DNA of 64,000 bases from Brachypodius melanocephalos (GCA_013398615.1 VZSR01000393.1:4154888-4218887); one strand, 5' to 3'. Positions 1 through 13,943 are shown, counted from the first letter of the stretch. Notes: generated by a model not told the origin, from the sequence alone. Numbers and translations: made by a program.

Positions 1-1969
1 ACTGTGAAAAAAGGCAGCCCCTGCTTCTGCTGTCCTTGTCTGCCTCTTGCCATCTCTGCCCCAGCTCGACCCATGCAGATAAGAAAGAAATCTGAAAACA
101 CAAATCCAAAACGAACACTGTGAATATTGCAGGTAATGGAAAAAAGAGGATCAGCTGGAGATATATGTGTTTAAGTTACGAAACTGCTTTTAATTTGGCC
201 TTTCATGGTTGTTACTTATTAGCAATAAACAAGCTGATAATCTTTACTGCTGTAAATGAGCATGGAAAATTAATGCAACAGAACCACTCAGAAGCTCACA
301 AGAGTAGTCCTTGAACAGCATAGTTGGCTGAAATACCTGGAATTTAATCTGCATGTTACACAGTTCCATCCACCTTCTGATGAGGAAGCTGAAAATAGAG
401 GCTCTGTAATTAAGCAAAGCACTGTGTGTTTTGAAATTCATTAATGAAAAATCCAACTAGCCAGCCAGCAAACAACTGATCCTTGTGTTGACAAAGAGAA
501 AAGGAAAAATCCGTTGTGCCAAGACACCTACTAACAAAGTAAAATACATAAAGATATACCTCGGCTGATGTAACACAAAAAAAAAAAAAAAAGGTAAAAA
601 ATTTGTCAATGATTCACTTAAAAAAAACCAAAACATTTTGCAAACAGGAAAAGAATTACCAAGCAGGAGTTTTTTGAAAACCTCACGATGATTAAAAAAA
701 TCCACACGAATAATTTCTGTTGAAATATTCAAGCAGAAAAGTTGAGCGCAGAGCTGCCTTGGAAATGCTATTTCTCGCTGACATATGTTTTACACATACT
801 TCTTAGACCTTCAGACATCATGGCGTTATTTATGCGTGTGCTGAGAACACATTTGCTGCCTTCTTGGGCTTGTTCAAAAACGGTTTTTAATCACTCTATC
901 AAAAATCAGGCTCTGCAGAAAAAATTGGATCAGCTGAAGAGGAAAAAAAGCTGCAGTTGCTCCTCAGTGTGTGTGGAGTTCCTGCACCACGCGGGTTCAA
1001 CACTACCTCCTTTTCATTTGTACTGTTAAAAGGAAAGATGAATGTTTGAGGGATAGGCTGATCCTACCAGCATAATAAAGATTTTTTTTTAATTAGTTTT
1101 CTCTCTGACTGAAGGAAACCAGAAGTCTTTCTCGATATGTTTTAATTGAGAAAAAGAAGGAAGAAATGGTCATGCTTCTTATACCGAAGTGCTGGGTTAC
1201 TGCAGAGAAGAAAGCCCAGGCAGAGCGACAATCCCAGCTGATTTTACAGGAAATGCCTTTTTAAAGAAATGACAGACACATTTTTAGCACCTGATTTGCA
1301 ACGATTTGTTCAAAAAAATCCCCTAAAATCCCAAGCACAGAAAACAGATCCTCTCTACTTCTGTTCCTTGGCTTTTGTTGCAGGTCCTTGAGAACAAAGA
1401 GAAGAACAATAAACCATAGGACATCACCTAGGCTGTGCTGTGGTTGTGTAGCACCAGGTCACATCTCAAACCCCACACCTGAGCTGCTGCTTTTAATACC
1501 TGTTCAAGCCAGGTGTGACCACTGGCACTCACACCAGAGCGGTCCTGGCTCCTTTGCCTGTTCACATCACTGCGGGCGGAAGCCAGAGCCGGGCTAAACA
1601 AAACTCTTGCAAAGTATCCAGGAGAAACCCCTGAACTCAATGGAAAGCAGTTGGCTGTTTGTTTTCCTCCCTTATTTGCCCGCAGATTGTTTGGACTGCA
1701 AATACGGTGGAGGCTGATGTCGCAAAGAGGACAAGGGACAACTTTCTGCAGAAGCTCTGCACAGGCATCCCGAGAGAGCAGCAGCACTGCTGGGACTGAG
1801 CCTTTTTCAGGGCATCAGAACATCTCGTTGCAATGGGAGCTTCCCAATCCCTCTCCAGAGCCCTTGCATGGAGCAGCTGGTCTGCACAGCCCTGGGTTTG
1901 CATGGCCTGGCACACCTGCAGGGATCGCAGCCGCACTCTGCTTCTCCAGCCCTGCAACTGCTCCTCGGG

Positions 1970-2025
1970 GACTTCGGGCAAGTCACTCTGTGCCTCACCT
2001 TCCCCAGCTGCAAAATGGAGAGGGG
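1970..2025 (+). repeat. MIR/CORE-SINE-like remnant
   Basis: The stretch GGGCAAGTCACT...TGTGCCTCA...CTGCAAAATGG follows the well-known MIR consensus (GGGCAAGTCACTTAACC, GCCTCAGTTTCC, TGTAAAATGGGG) with a short deletion. Recognised by eye; an ancient SINE. Confidence 0.65.
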
Positions 2026-4039
2026 AATACTTCACTTTGCTGAGATTTTTGGATCAGGAATACAGGAGGAGTGGTCATGATGCAGTATTTGTGGTGCACT
2101 ATTTATCAACAAGGCTCCACCACCAATGCAGCGTTATCATTACAATTAACATTGCTATTGTTTTACTCCAGATGGAATCAGAAGTTATCTTGCTGTACTT
2201 AAAAACTAAATCTGCACGAGTGTAGCACTGAAAAAAACCCAATTTGTAATTCTGAGGCCAATATGCCAACCATATTTATTTATACCTCTATTTTTTGAGC
2301 TACCATATGATACAATCATGTTGGCAAAAAAGAAATACATTTTAAAGTGTTGATGGCAACTTTGACACATTCTATACTTCTTTCCCAAAGGCAAAGGTTT
2401 ATGTAATGAAAAGAAAGTCAATATCACAGCACTGAGGTTTGGAATTTGCATGATAAACTGAATTTTAAAACAATACTGGCTCTATCCTGTACTTACAGAT
2501 AATATAACAGAACTGATACTGATAGGTGCTGCCACCGAGAATCTAACACCAAAGGAGACTGCCAGAGTAATATTCCTGTTTATATATGTCACATTACATT
2601 TACATGTCCCTTTTACTACACTTCCTCAAGCTGGAAGGCTGTGATGTGCAGACTGTGAGTCTCAGCCAGGAAACTTGCACCTCAGCAAACCTTCCAGAAG
2701 CTCCTGCCTGCTGTGGTTTCAAGCCAGTGACCTGGGAACACCAGCAAGCATCTTTGCACCGTTCAGATTCCTAAAATTCTCCTTTCCCAGGACATTAAAA
2801 TACCATCCATGCTACTCTGGCACTTGCTTTGTTACTCATACCAGGATTTGTGTGCATTCTTCTAGGACCATTTATGCCTTCCTCCCTTTTAATGACAAAC
2901 TAATGATGCTTCAGTGAGTCCAAATGTACCAGGTGCTTCCATCACTAAGATCTGTTATTTGTGCAGTGAATTTCTACAAGCCATGCAGAAGGCACATCAG
3001 TCCACAAGGACAGAGGAGAAATGCCTGCTTTCCTTATCCCTGGGAACTGCAGGACAGAGATGAAGGAGCAGCACAAGATTCACTGCTCAATGGTACTAAT
3101 TTCCATAAACTGCAGTGTATAAAACTTATCATGTGTGGGCATGTGAACAGAGCACTAAACACAGGTAGGATCCCCATCCTGAGAATTACCCCTCCTCAGC
3201 CTCTTATCTGTCCCTCTGCTGTGTCTAATCCTCTTAGTTTGTTGCTCTGCTGCTTCTTGTGTGATACCACGATGCCACTCACTGCCTACATCCAGTATTA
3301 GCAGACTTTCTGCTCAGGATTCATTTAGGTGTTGCTCAGTGGAATTGCACAAATTTCTGGCTTGGCTCTTAAGTGCCTCTTCATGCTACACACCCACGGG
3401 GTCTTTCCAACGGGTCTCTTTCAAAGGGGACTCATAAGTGAGCAACTAAATCTAACTGCATCAGCACAGTCACCTCCAGACACGCTAACAGCCACATGCC
3501 CTGCACTGGATACAGTGATACAATTCCAGTAGTGTTGATGTTTCAAAATTATCGCTTTCCCAGTTTCCCAATGATTTTTCTCAGGTTTTACCATTTACCT
3601 CATCCATGCAGGCTACTTAGTGCCCAGTGATCTCTTTCCAGATAGTTTACAGCAAAGATGGATTAAAGATCACTTTAGCTGTTAGCTCAGCTGTTGCAGC
3701 CTGCCAGGCTGACTTTCTCCCAGAGATAGGCCAGTTCAGCAGCTGATCTTCTCAAATCTGCTCTTGCACATGTGACTCATATTTGCATATGGCACACATC
3801 CCATGGGACAGGTACATTCAGTCCTTTGCATGCTGTACGTTACTGTCCCTTGTACAAGGAGCTTGCTTGGGGTTTGGTGACTGCCACAAGAGCAGGCCCC
3901 CAGGTGTGCATCACACTGCAGATATCACCGTGGGATTTGCCCACAGGCAGCGAACAGTAAGAACAGTCTTGTATTAAAATTAGGCTTAAATAAAATGAAA
4001 GCGAAGGTCTACAGATTTATAGCTAGAAATGGTATTGAG

Positions 4040-4072
4040 TATGAGAAACTCAGAGCACCAGAGTTTCTCATA
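4040..4072. repeat. Perfect 12-bp inverted repeat, 9-nt spacer
   Basis: TATGAGAAACTC at 4040-4051 is the exact reverse complement of GAGTTTCTCATA at 4061-4072. It would form a hairpin with a 9-nt loop in either strand's RNA. No surrounding element is recognised. Confidence 0.85.
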
Positions 4073-4584
4073 GCTGAGAAGTGGAGTCTATTCAGACTTT
4101 CTTGAGAGCTGGAGCTATAATTTGATACTTTCATAAAATACAATGATTAGTAGTGACAGCAGTAAGAAGACCCTAATGCAAAAGAAATTTTTATTCTTAC
4201 CATCAGGTTGGAGCAGCCTTCTTTAATACCTGTTCAAGGCAGGGCTCGAGGCTGTGTTTGATCTTCAGGATGAGGAATATTTTGCTAGGTAATGATTTGT
4301 TCTTGGGAAGTCTAGCTGATTGGCTTCCTGATAACCTTGCATGGAGAGCATTAGTGAAGAACAAAATGACATTATAAAGAAAAAAAACACTTACCAAAGA
4401 CCAGACAAGGACTCCCTGCCTGGACACATGCAGATTGGTGGCTTGGCTTGTTAGGTCTGTATTTCAAGACCGTTCCTAGGAAAGCTGAGATTTATTATTG
4501 AGTATGGCTTTGAATGTGACAAAGTCCAGCGACGATCAATTTTCAGTGTTATTACCTGGTCATAACCATCAGCACTTGCCAAAC

Positions 4585-5490
4585 TGCCTGCGAGCCCGCA
4601 GTGTCGGTCACTGATGGCACATGTCCTGTTCGGACCCGAACGTGCCCAGAGCCGGCTCGTTTCCCTTCCCAGCCGTGCCATGCGAGGGCAGCAGAGATTG
4701 TGGAACAGGAGCCGTGTGGGGCTCTGCGGGGACACCGCGGGAGCGGTCCCCGGGTGTCCCGGCCACCCTGGCCCCTGCAACCACAGCCACTCCTGCAACC
4801 GGTGCTGGACCGGACCCTGAGAGGAACCTGTGCCCGGGGAATCAGAAGATAAATAAGTCTGTCTTGAGGTCATAACACTTTTAAATTTTTGCGATGGAGT
4901 CACCGTGCCTGGAGGGATTTACAAGACGTGTCGGTGTGGCTCTTGGGGACGTGGTTCGGTGGTGGGCTGGGCTAGTGTTTGGACTCGAGGTGTTAGAGGG
5001 CTTTTCCAACCTTATTCCAGGATACTCACGCACCTTCGATGGGAAAAGGATACAGAGCAGTCAAAGCCTGTGAGGGACTTTCACGCCTTAAAGCAGAAAA
5101 AGCTCAACACCGAGATCACGGCTGCACCTGACTGATTTCCAGAGTCGCAGTTAAGGCTGTTTGATTTGGTGACACTCAGCGAAGGAAACTCTGTCATTCC
5201 CACCCTGCGAGGCCAAACCACAGCTCTGCCGTGCAGTCGCCAAGAGGTGGAGCCGTGCACCAAATCCCAGCCGCCAATAAACGCCGACCAAGGGCTTTGA
5301 GCTCTTTTTTCTTCCACTTCAGCCAGGCTGATCCCACGGCTCCATCCAAAGTCAGCCGATGTTTACAAGCACCGGTAAATCAACCAGAAAGCGCTGACGG
5401 TAATGCTGCTCGTTATTGATCGGGTGCTGCAGGTGATGTTCAGGGGAGCGCTGGCCATTCCCACCATCCCCTGGGTAATGGGGTTGCTTC
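4585..5490. promoter_or_regulatory. CpG-enriched patch in intergenic DNA
   Basis: About 20 CpG dinucleotides fall within 4585-4855 by eye count, and CpGs stay frequent to about 5490, unlike the CpG-poor flanks. It is interrupted by a CR1 3' end. It may be a small CpG island (distal promoter or enhancer), or simply GC-rich DNA. No TATA box or initiator could be assigned. Confidence 0.45.
4893..5032 (+). mobile_element. CR1 LINE 3'-end fragment
   Basis: GATGGAGTCACCGTGCCTGG, then CTTGGGGACGTGGTTCGGTGG and GGGCTTTTCCAACCTTATTCC, follow the order of the CR1 3' end. That consensus runs through a GTGGAGTCACC-type opening, a CTTGGGGACATGGTTTAGTGG block and GGTCTTTTCCAACCTAAATGATTC. CR1 is the dominant retroposon of birds and other sauropsids. 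This is a 5'-truncated, degraded, non-coding copy. Confidence 0.85.
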
Positions 5491-8400
5491 GGGATACAGT
5501 CAGGCACCAAGGATGGAGCTGGGGAGACAATGCTTTGGGCTCCTGCTCCTTGTCTGTGTTGGGCTGTCCTGATTACCCTTCCACAGGCCACTTGATTCGG
5601 GGGCTTAAAGAGAGCCGAGCAGTTTGAGTCAGAGGCAGGGCGTGGAGAGGCTGACACAGATGCTTTTCCCTAAGCTGCCTCTCGACCTTATAATCTTCTT
5701 TTCCCCTGTCAACCAAAATCTTCAGCTTTTCCTATAAGGGTACATTCTGCTTCCTTGCCCCTCTTTGCCCAGGGACGTGGTGTTTTCTGGATGCCAGGGT
5801 GGATGCCCTTCTTCAGCCAGAGGATGAGCCAAGCCTGTTTGCAGGAACTAGCGGGACAGAGCACCTGAATATAAATCCCATACATCTGTCGGCAGGTCAG
5901 GCAAGGATGGCTGGTTGCTTGAAATTGCTCCAGGCCAAGCGCTGTGGTTTGGTTTCATCTGGACCATTCCACATTGAAATAGCTGTTCCATTCCTGGCGT
6001 AATTTTCATAAAGGAAAATGTGAAAATCTGTGAGATATTGATTTTGCAGGAACACTATTTCCCACTTAAAAACAAACATTGTGGGAAAATTCCCAAGAAG
6101 ATCTGAATAATACATCTGTAATGCTGACAGGCAACCCCTGTGATCATGTGTCTTTCATTGCCTGGGGTCTATTTAAGCTCTGAATCCCATCTGTGATGCA
6201 CAAGGACGGCTACTGAACATCCTAATAAGAGAGTTGACTTGTGTGGAAATATATCCTACAATCATCTTTTCTGGTATTTGGTGTAATAAAGGGAATATTG
6301 TCGTTGATTACTTCACTGATATGTAACTTTCTGCTGGCAAAACTTTCACAGTAAGGTTATAATAACATCACTCTTTGGCATCTCTGCCAGATACTCAACT
6401 CTTTATTTTCTGTTCTGTCATATAAGCTGAGTAATTTATATGCCTGTTCGATACAAAAGGTGGTTATTACATGTTTCAAGAAAGAGATTTGACAATACCT
6501 GCCTTGTAAGAAATACTGAGTTGTAGAGAGGCAAGGCAAAGGAAAATGCTGTAAATCAAGAGGTGACAGGGCAGTTTTCAGATGGAAGATTAGAACACTG
6601 TTCAGGGTTCCACAAACAAATATGTTGAATTGCAGACAAAAAGCACTTTCTAGCATGTGTCTCCTGTTGCTGCAGCCTTTTTAGGGACATAAATCCCACT
6701 GAAGTCAGATCGTGTCTAAAAACTAAATTCCAAAATTAATCCATAAGTAGAGTCTGACATGGAAATGCTTATTATTAGTTTGATTTGTACAAGATGTATA
6801 GATATGATTTCAAATAAAAGCAACATTATGGAAAAAATTACGTCAATTGCAGTTTCCTCTGAATAAGGACTGCACAGTATGAATGTGTCCCAAAATAACA
6901 CATCTGCAGTGATCTAAGTGAAGCTTAGCTAACATTCCCTGCACTGTATTTTTACACAGGTAATTCTGTGTGACTGCTTAACCTCAGCTCTAAAACAACA
7001 CTGATTTGACAAATGGATGGGGGAGAGCCCCTTGCTCCACCCAGGGAGAAGGAGCAGTGGCTGCCTTCCAACCCGTACCACGTTGCAAGTGGATGTGTTT
7101 TAACTGATGGACTAAGAACGCTTTGCTGTTTGCAAGTGCCATGACAGGTCTGCCTCCAGCCATCCAGGCCAGCAGCCAGGCACAAAATGTGGAGATTTAA
7201 ATACAGCAAGAGCACAAGGAGAGAGAAACCCTTTTGGGTGTGGGACTATGGCAGTGCAGTGAGGGAGCTGCAGAAAGGTTCTGCCTGAGTCTGCTTTCCT
7301 GCAGATGACCAGGGCAGGCAACCCCAGCCCAGCAGGCAGGATTCAGAACACAAACTATTAGGGGTTGGGTGCCAAGAACTGATCATGCAAACTGCCTTGA
7401 TCTCCCTAAAGAGAATGCCTGAGCACTGTGGGAAAGAGCAGTTCAACGTGAACAAACATCCAGTGTTGTCAATCCAGTGCTGAACTCCTCTTTAGAGGCT
7501 CACAGGACAAGCCCACCCTGCTTCTGCCACTCGGTTCTGTCCTGCTTTCCAGGGCAGGGCTGCTCCACCATGCTCCTGGGCCACCTCCATGGGGACTACC
7601 CTGCTGTCCATGGACACTACCATGCAGACCTTGGCAGCCACAGGGAGCAGGGCTTATCCTGATCCTGGGCAGCACCTGGCTTTTGCAGCATCACAGAGGA
7701 ACAGGAGACCGAGGCATGGGAAGAGAAATTCATCCTCCTTCCAGCTTCCCCTTGAGCATAGATATCATTTCCCAGTCTGAGACTGGAAATCCAGACCCCG
7801 ATTCAGACAGCAAGGTGAGATTATTATTAGCTCTCAATGAAAACAGGAAGATCATTGCCACTGGAAGGGGACATTCCCTGTCTCACTGAAGCCCACCTGG
7901 GAAAGGAAAAGCACGCTCACATTACACTGGGGAGAGGAATGCAGTCATTGCTCTTTTGAGGCAGCAGCAAGGGTAGGAGCCTGGTGACAACAGATGTGAT
8001 CCTTCCTCTAGAGGAGCTGCTGAACTGTGAACGTGCAGAAGCAGATTTCCAAGCCCAGCAATACCTGCTGCCTCGAGTGACCTACTTTTTTTGCACGCTA
8101 TGTGAAAAGGGTTAGGCAACAGTTAATTTGGTGCTGAAAACTGAAACAGTTGGGCAGCAACAATTACCACCTGTCTGATGAATGCCATGGCAAACCTCAG
8201 TGCCCCTGACAGGGGTTGCTGGGCAGTACCACATTTCAGTCCCATGCTTTGGGACCATATCCAGCAGGAACACAGTGCTTTGCTAAATTGAGCATAATCA
8301 TTCCAATTCATTTATCAGATCCAACAGGAGTTTTGCTTATTACCAATGGGTGGTAGTTTACCAAACGTACTGTTTTAAAAGTTATCTCTTAAATCACAAA

Positions 8401-11400
8401 AAATGAAAAGCATTTTCATGCTGAGCATCCAAGCATTCCTGTGCATCTGGATGAGCAAAGCTGAGCAAGTGAGGTTGGTCAACAGGATGAACACACCAGC
8501 ACATCCAGCTTTCCCAATGGCCTTGCCACACAGCACAAATAACACCAGCTATAAAATCCCCCCCTACATCACCATCGCCCTTCACTGGGCCTTGTGCTAG
8601 CAGGTGTCTCGTGATTCCTCCCGACCATCATTTCATTTCATCTGGGTCAGAAAATGCTCACTTATATCTGTACTCATTTATATTCATCCCTAGTTGAGTC
8701 TTCACTGAGATTTTAAATATTGTCACCCATACAGGGAGGAGAAATACGTTAACGAGTGAATCACTCATTTGGACTTTGCATTAGTTTCTCATGCCTGTGC
8801 TAAACAATTAATAACTGTTTCCAAAGTTGAGATTCAGTATGATATTTCAGTATATATATTTCAGTATGATATTGTACTTTGACTGTATACAAATTTAAAA
8901 TTTTCAACAAAATCTGATTTCCTGATGCATTGGCCAATTAAATTAAACATGTCTCCTCAAAATGAACCCCAGTGAACAGCAAGAAACGTAACCCTAAGAG
9001 TTGCAGCTCAAAAGCCTGGTGTGTTTTATCTCCCTTTATTCCCAGAATGAGATCCTGGCACCCTAATTCACAGGCACCAGAGCTGATCTCCACAGAGAGT
9101 CGCAATCAAGTCAACTCTTTCTTTGCAGCACAAAGGAAATCACATTTCTTTGAAATGCCGAGGAAATCTGAATGTGTGTTCCTGTTTAGCATGATTAAGG
9201 TGTCACATAGCACTCCCACGCACCCCGACACAGAGAACTTCTTGCCGGCTGCTGATGTCAAAGCAAATCAGCTGAAAACACGGAGGGGTTCTGAGAAACA
9301 CAACTAGGACACGCCAGGCAGGCTGGCAGCGAGCTACCCTGTGTCAGAGGGACTGGGCAACCTCAGGGGCCACCCCTGGGGCAGGGCACAGGATGGGGGC
9401 AACACAGGAGTCTCCCCTGCCCCCCAGCAGGTTTCTAATACAGGCATGGGGCACAGAGCTTTCATCACGTAGAAATTGCTGCGTGTGAGCTGCTTGTTAT
9501 AAAAGCCTGATAATAACAGTGCATGTATCCATAGCAATTGGGAATCTCTCCAAGGGGTGCTCTGCTTTGCTTTTGGATTTTCCCAAAACCTTCTCTCTGT
9601 GTGCTCCATCTTGGTCCCAGTTATGCAGGACAAAGCTCTGTCTATCCCTGTTCTGTCTCTCATCACCCTGATGATTCCAGCTGCCATCCTCTTGCTTTTC
9701 TTCAGCTCTTTGTTCTGTATATTTTTGCTTGTGTCCTGTGGTTTGTCCACTATTAACATTAATAATTTAGGAAATTGTCTGCTTCTGCTGAAATCAATTC
9801 CTGTGCTACCACTGCTAAGTGCTGGGCCTGGGCCCAAGAGCTGCTATGATGGGGACCAAACAAAGGAAACAAAATGAAATGAGAACAGATGAACACAGGC
9901 ACCTCATCCTTCAGCACCCTGTGAATTTAGGTGGGGGTGCTCAAAGCCTAAGAAACACTAGCACCAGATTTCAGTTGAAATCCCTTTTTTTCCATAGGTC
10001 TCCCACATATATGTTACCATCCTGGTGCTGGAAGAATTTGGCCTCAGTGCAGGAGCCCCACAACGTCCATCCCCCAAGGCAAAGCTGCTCAGACACAGGC
10101 AAAGGGGACTGACTTGGTGGGAAATCCATCACCCTGCGCCTCTGCAGCTGCTCACCTAATGAAAACTGTAAAGAACCAAAGTGCTTGTGCAAAGATAATG
10201 ATGGAAGTGGCTCTTTCTTAGTGCCATCAAACCTCCCTCACTCTGCCAGGGTCCATCTCCCAGAGCTACACCAACCTCATGCAGCAGATGCTGTCCTGAT
10301 GGTGACTCATTTCCCTGCCAGTGGCAGAGGAAGAAAAGCACCATGTGCCTCAAGGCTCAGGCTGAGGGGACCAAATTCTCCTTATTTCCTTCTCTGGTCT
10401 ACACAGCTATGCTGCTGAGGGCCTCAGGTGGGGAAACTGTCAACAGCAAAGGGCACAGACTCTGTCTTGGAGACACATTTTATGTTTGTAATCCCATGAC
10501 TTTAATAGCTCTGTAAGGGAGAGAGATAAATAACAAGATAATGAAAACAGTGATTTAGGGTCCAGGTATGCAGACAGTTTGACTAAGGCTGAAAGGATAA
10601 ATTCATCTGGTATAACATCACTGAAACTCAACTCTCATCTGTGCTGTTGAGCCATGCAGCTGGGCTCCTCTGTCCTTCCTAGAGCAGCATTTTAGCAGAA
10701 ATGTGGTTTTTAAATGTTTTGTTTTTGTTTTTTTTTAAGTAGCTGGATTAAGACACCACCCCCAGGCATAAGCAGGCTGCAGCTGTCCCCTGAGGGCAGC
10801 AGAGATTGGCTGGCCAGAGGAAGGTTTGTGCCAGGGCTGGGGCTCAGGTCCCACCAGGAGCTGGACCAAGCCCTGGCACACCCTGGGACCAGCAGGAATC
10901 CTGGGACCACAAGGGGAACACCACCACACAAATCCCACTGGCACTCCCGGGGAGTGGGCATGCCAGGAAGGGTGTGGACACCCAATGCCTCCATTTACCT
11001 CCTCCTCAAGGGCTTGGCTGATGTCCCCTGGGGACCACAGGCGGAGGTGCTGGGGACGCAGTGCTTCACTCCTCAGCTGGATCCAAGCCATGTCCTTACT
11101 GTGGTGCTGGCTGCCCACTCACACCCCGGCAGGCAGAGGATGTGAGGACACACTTCCCATGCCCACCAGAGCTGGAGGTGCCTGGAGGCTGGGCAGGAAT
11201 GCAGTGCCAGTCGTGATGGGTTACGGCCAGAAGCCAGCACAGTCACATAATTAAATAACGAGAGCAGATTAGGCAGTCTCTGTGCTTCACGTTGACAAGG
11301 CTGGAGGAAAGAACAGAACATGTAATCAAATGATGGGGGTGTTTCTTTCTTTCTTTATTTACTTTGAAAAAAAGACAATATTACAGCCCTGTAAGAGGTG

Positions 11401-12704
11401 GCATAGCATGTGCTAATTGTGCTGCTGGGGATATTTCTCTCCTGCAGGTTTCAGGATAAGACTGAGATTTTTATTAAAGCCTAAGGCAGAAAGAACTGGA
11501 GGAGCTGGCATTCACTGGGAATTAAGCCCCCAATTCACTCAATGCTTATTCAATAGCTTCTGCCCCTCCATTTGGCTAACCTGCCTAAGAACACATTCAT
11601 TTCTGCACATCAGCAACCTCCAATCAGAAAAGTCACCTGTAACCCAGCTCCCTCCAGGCACAGACCAATAGCTACACGGTCTCAGTGACAGATCAGGCTA
11701 AATAAAAAGCACAAATCCACAATCTGATATAAGGAAATGTCTAAGGCTTCCTTCTTTTGATGATTCCTGCCAAGATATTCCTGCTGAGTCACTGGGTTTG
11801 CAGAGCCATGTGCTGGAGGGAGCTGCCAGAGCTGACCCAGGGCAGGGGCTGCTGCTGCCTGCAGAGGCTGAATGGGAGCTATAAGGAGCACCTGGGCACT
11901 TTCCTTGGGCTTTCCTGGCAAAGCTGCAAGCCAGGATTGGAGTGAAATTGTACTGAAGAAATCATCTGACTGGTACAAGGAGGTGCTTTAGCCAGATTGC
12001 TGCACTGGCTTAACAGGCAACTAGACATCCACTGACTCGTTTCCCCAACTCAAGGATGTAATTTGGTGACTCACCACCATTCAGGTACCACTAATGACAG
12101 TTGGAGTTTTTCCCCAAACAACTGATTTCAGATACATAATTCATTTAGATCGTGTTAAAAAAAAATGCTCCTGATTTTTGTCTCTATGGTGCTAAACTTA
12201 CCACGTAACGCCTTCTGCAGCAGTGACCTGGCTTACCCTGAATTTGGGAATCATCCAGATGAATGAGGTTCTCTGCTTTTTTCAATCACCTTTCTGAAGT
12301 GATCTGCAGAGAAATGGTCTGCCTGAAAAGCAGACAACCTCAGATGGCTAAAAAATGCCCCCAGGCTTTAGCAAACCTGCCAAAAACTCTCTGGACTTAG
12401 CGCAGCATCTTTGGTTTAGTAAAGACCTCCTACAATGTGCAGAGGGTAGGTACCCCGGGCTGCAAGGGGACTTGTGGTGTACATGTAAAGAGAAATTTTG
12501 TCCTATTTGGGAAACTGCTGGCTAAGCTATAGGTGACACCATTCCCTGGCAGTGCCATTCCTCCTGACACCTTTTCAGTGGGAAGGCAGCTCATCACGGC
12601 CAAGATGTGTGTGGAGTTGCCTTATTTACTCTCCTGGGGTGGCATGAATCAGAGTTGAAAAGTGCAGTATGTTGAAGTCAACCCATATTCCCATGATGTG
12701 CGAG
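5491..12704. other. Intergenic DNA, no gene seen
   Basis: I see no exon supported by homology or paired splice sites. A possible weak MIR-like match lies near 7681-7730, and a short direct repeat of TTCAGTATGATAT occurs around 8831-8875. The rest is unremarkable unique sequence. Confidence 0.65.
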
Positions 12705-13005
12705 TGTGAGTCACTCAGCAGGGAGATTCTGCCAGGGTCCCTCCTGGACGACCCGGCTGTGTTAAACACGCCGGAAAACCCGCGGATAAAAAAAATCCCT
12801 GGTGACGCACAGGAGCCGAGTAGGCTCCGTGCCTTTTTGGGGAAGCTTCTGAAACGCCGACGTTTCCTCTTGATCAATAATCTGGGTGGCAGAGCAGGGC
12901 TTTGAAGCAATGCAGAAGGCTCAGCTCTCTGCTCACACGGCCACTGCTGCTCCTCTCCGGGAAGATGACGCGCGGGGTAACCCCGGGCGCAGGCAGGGGA
13001 AGGAT
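12705..13005. promoter_or_regulatory. CpG-enriched patch with AP-1-like site
   Basis: Roughly 19 CpGs in 300 bp by eye, including clusters such as GACGCGCGGGG and AACGCCGACG. It begins next to GTGAGTCAC, an AP-1-type site (about 12705-12713). The neighbouring sequence is CpG-poor. A distal regulatory element is possible; no transcript start is evident. Confidence 0.4.
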
Positions 13006-13916
13006 TTCTCTTTCCACATCTATTTAAATCTCCTGGGAGAGAGAGCTGCTTACAGGGAAGATAATGCAGGATGTGAAAGGGCTTTCTAAGGATGGGCAAA
13101 GAAAAATTTAAAAAAAAGAACAAGTGCCATCCCAAGGTATCGCAGTGGATTTTTGGTTCTCCCCATCATCTCCTTTCTGCCTTCTGTCCTCGATAAATGC
13201 CATTTGTGGGGTTATCGTGGGCTGCTTCCTGCAGCAAGTCAGCTGGAACATGCAGAGAGGGGCTTCTTGGCCTTAAACCCCATCACTCCTCTGATTGTCC
13301 AGTTATCAGAGCTGATCCTCCTGTCCCTGCATCCACCACAGTGAGGACAGTGAGGACACCACTGTTTCAGTGATGTTTTCCATGCTGTTGTCCTGACTCA
13401 AAATACAAGGAAAAGCCACTGACAAGAATACTTCCAGATAAATATCTCATTAATTTCAACCACAGGCAGCCGTGAGTCATTTCCCTTTGACTATACTCTT
13501 CTCTTGAGACCAGAAATTGGGTAGTGGAGGTCTGGTACTGGGTAAGATTCATAATTATTTTGAAGGGATATCAATAAATTGATAATTATTCTCAAAAATT
13601 CAGGCCTAAAATAATCCTTCATTCTCTCAAGAGATTTGCTGTTAGTTAATCGCCTTTGCTCCTACCACTGCCGTGGGATAGAATTAAGCCATTTTACTGC
13701 AAAACTGTTGGACTTCCTTTAAAGCCTCAAGCAGCAAGTTGGGCTTTCCCTGAACTATAATTTTGCCTCCTGGCAAATTGTGTCTTTTTCCCCCAAAATA
13801 AAAGTGGCATGAGGTGATTGTCAGCCCTGCTCACCTGCTCTGTGACCAGGGTGGGAGCAGCAGGCTGGCTCCTTCGTGCCACTGGGATTTGGCAGCTCTG
13901 CTGTGCCACTGCCGAG

Positions 13917-13943
13917 CTTTTCCCTTCCTTTCCTTTCCTTCCC
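13917..13943. repeat. CCTTT-type pyrimidine microsatellite
   Basis: An uninterrupted C/T run of 27 bp built of degenerate CCTTT units. Confidence 0.8.

Larger units (their letters stand above)
1..4584. other. Intergenic DNA downstream of CMIP, no gene seen
   Basis: I see no convincing exon, RNA gene or promoter. The open frames here (up to about 130 codons) overlap on both strands, lack splice context and resemble no protein I know. Contents noted separately: a MIR-like remnant (1970-2025) and a 12-bp inverted repeat (4040-4072). There is also an A run near 577-593. Confidence 0.7.

Noticed and set aside
7681..7730. Possible MIR fragment (TTTTGCAG...GAACAGGAGACCGAGGCATGG)
   Set aside because: Too short and interrupted to separate from chance.
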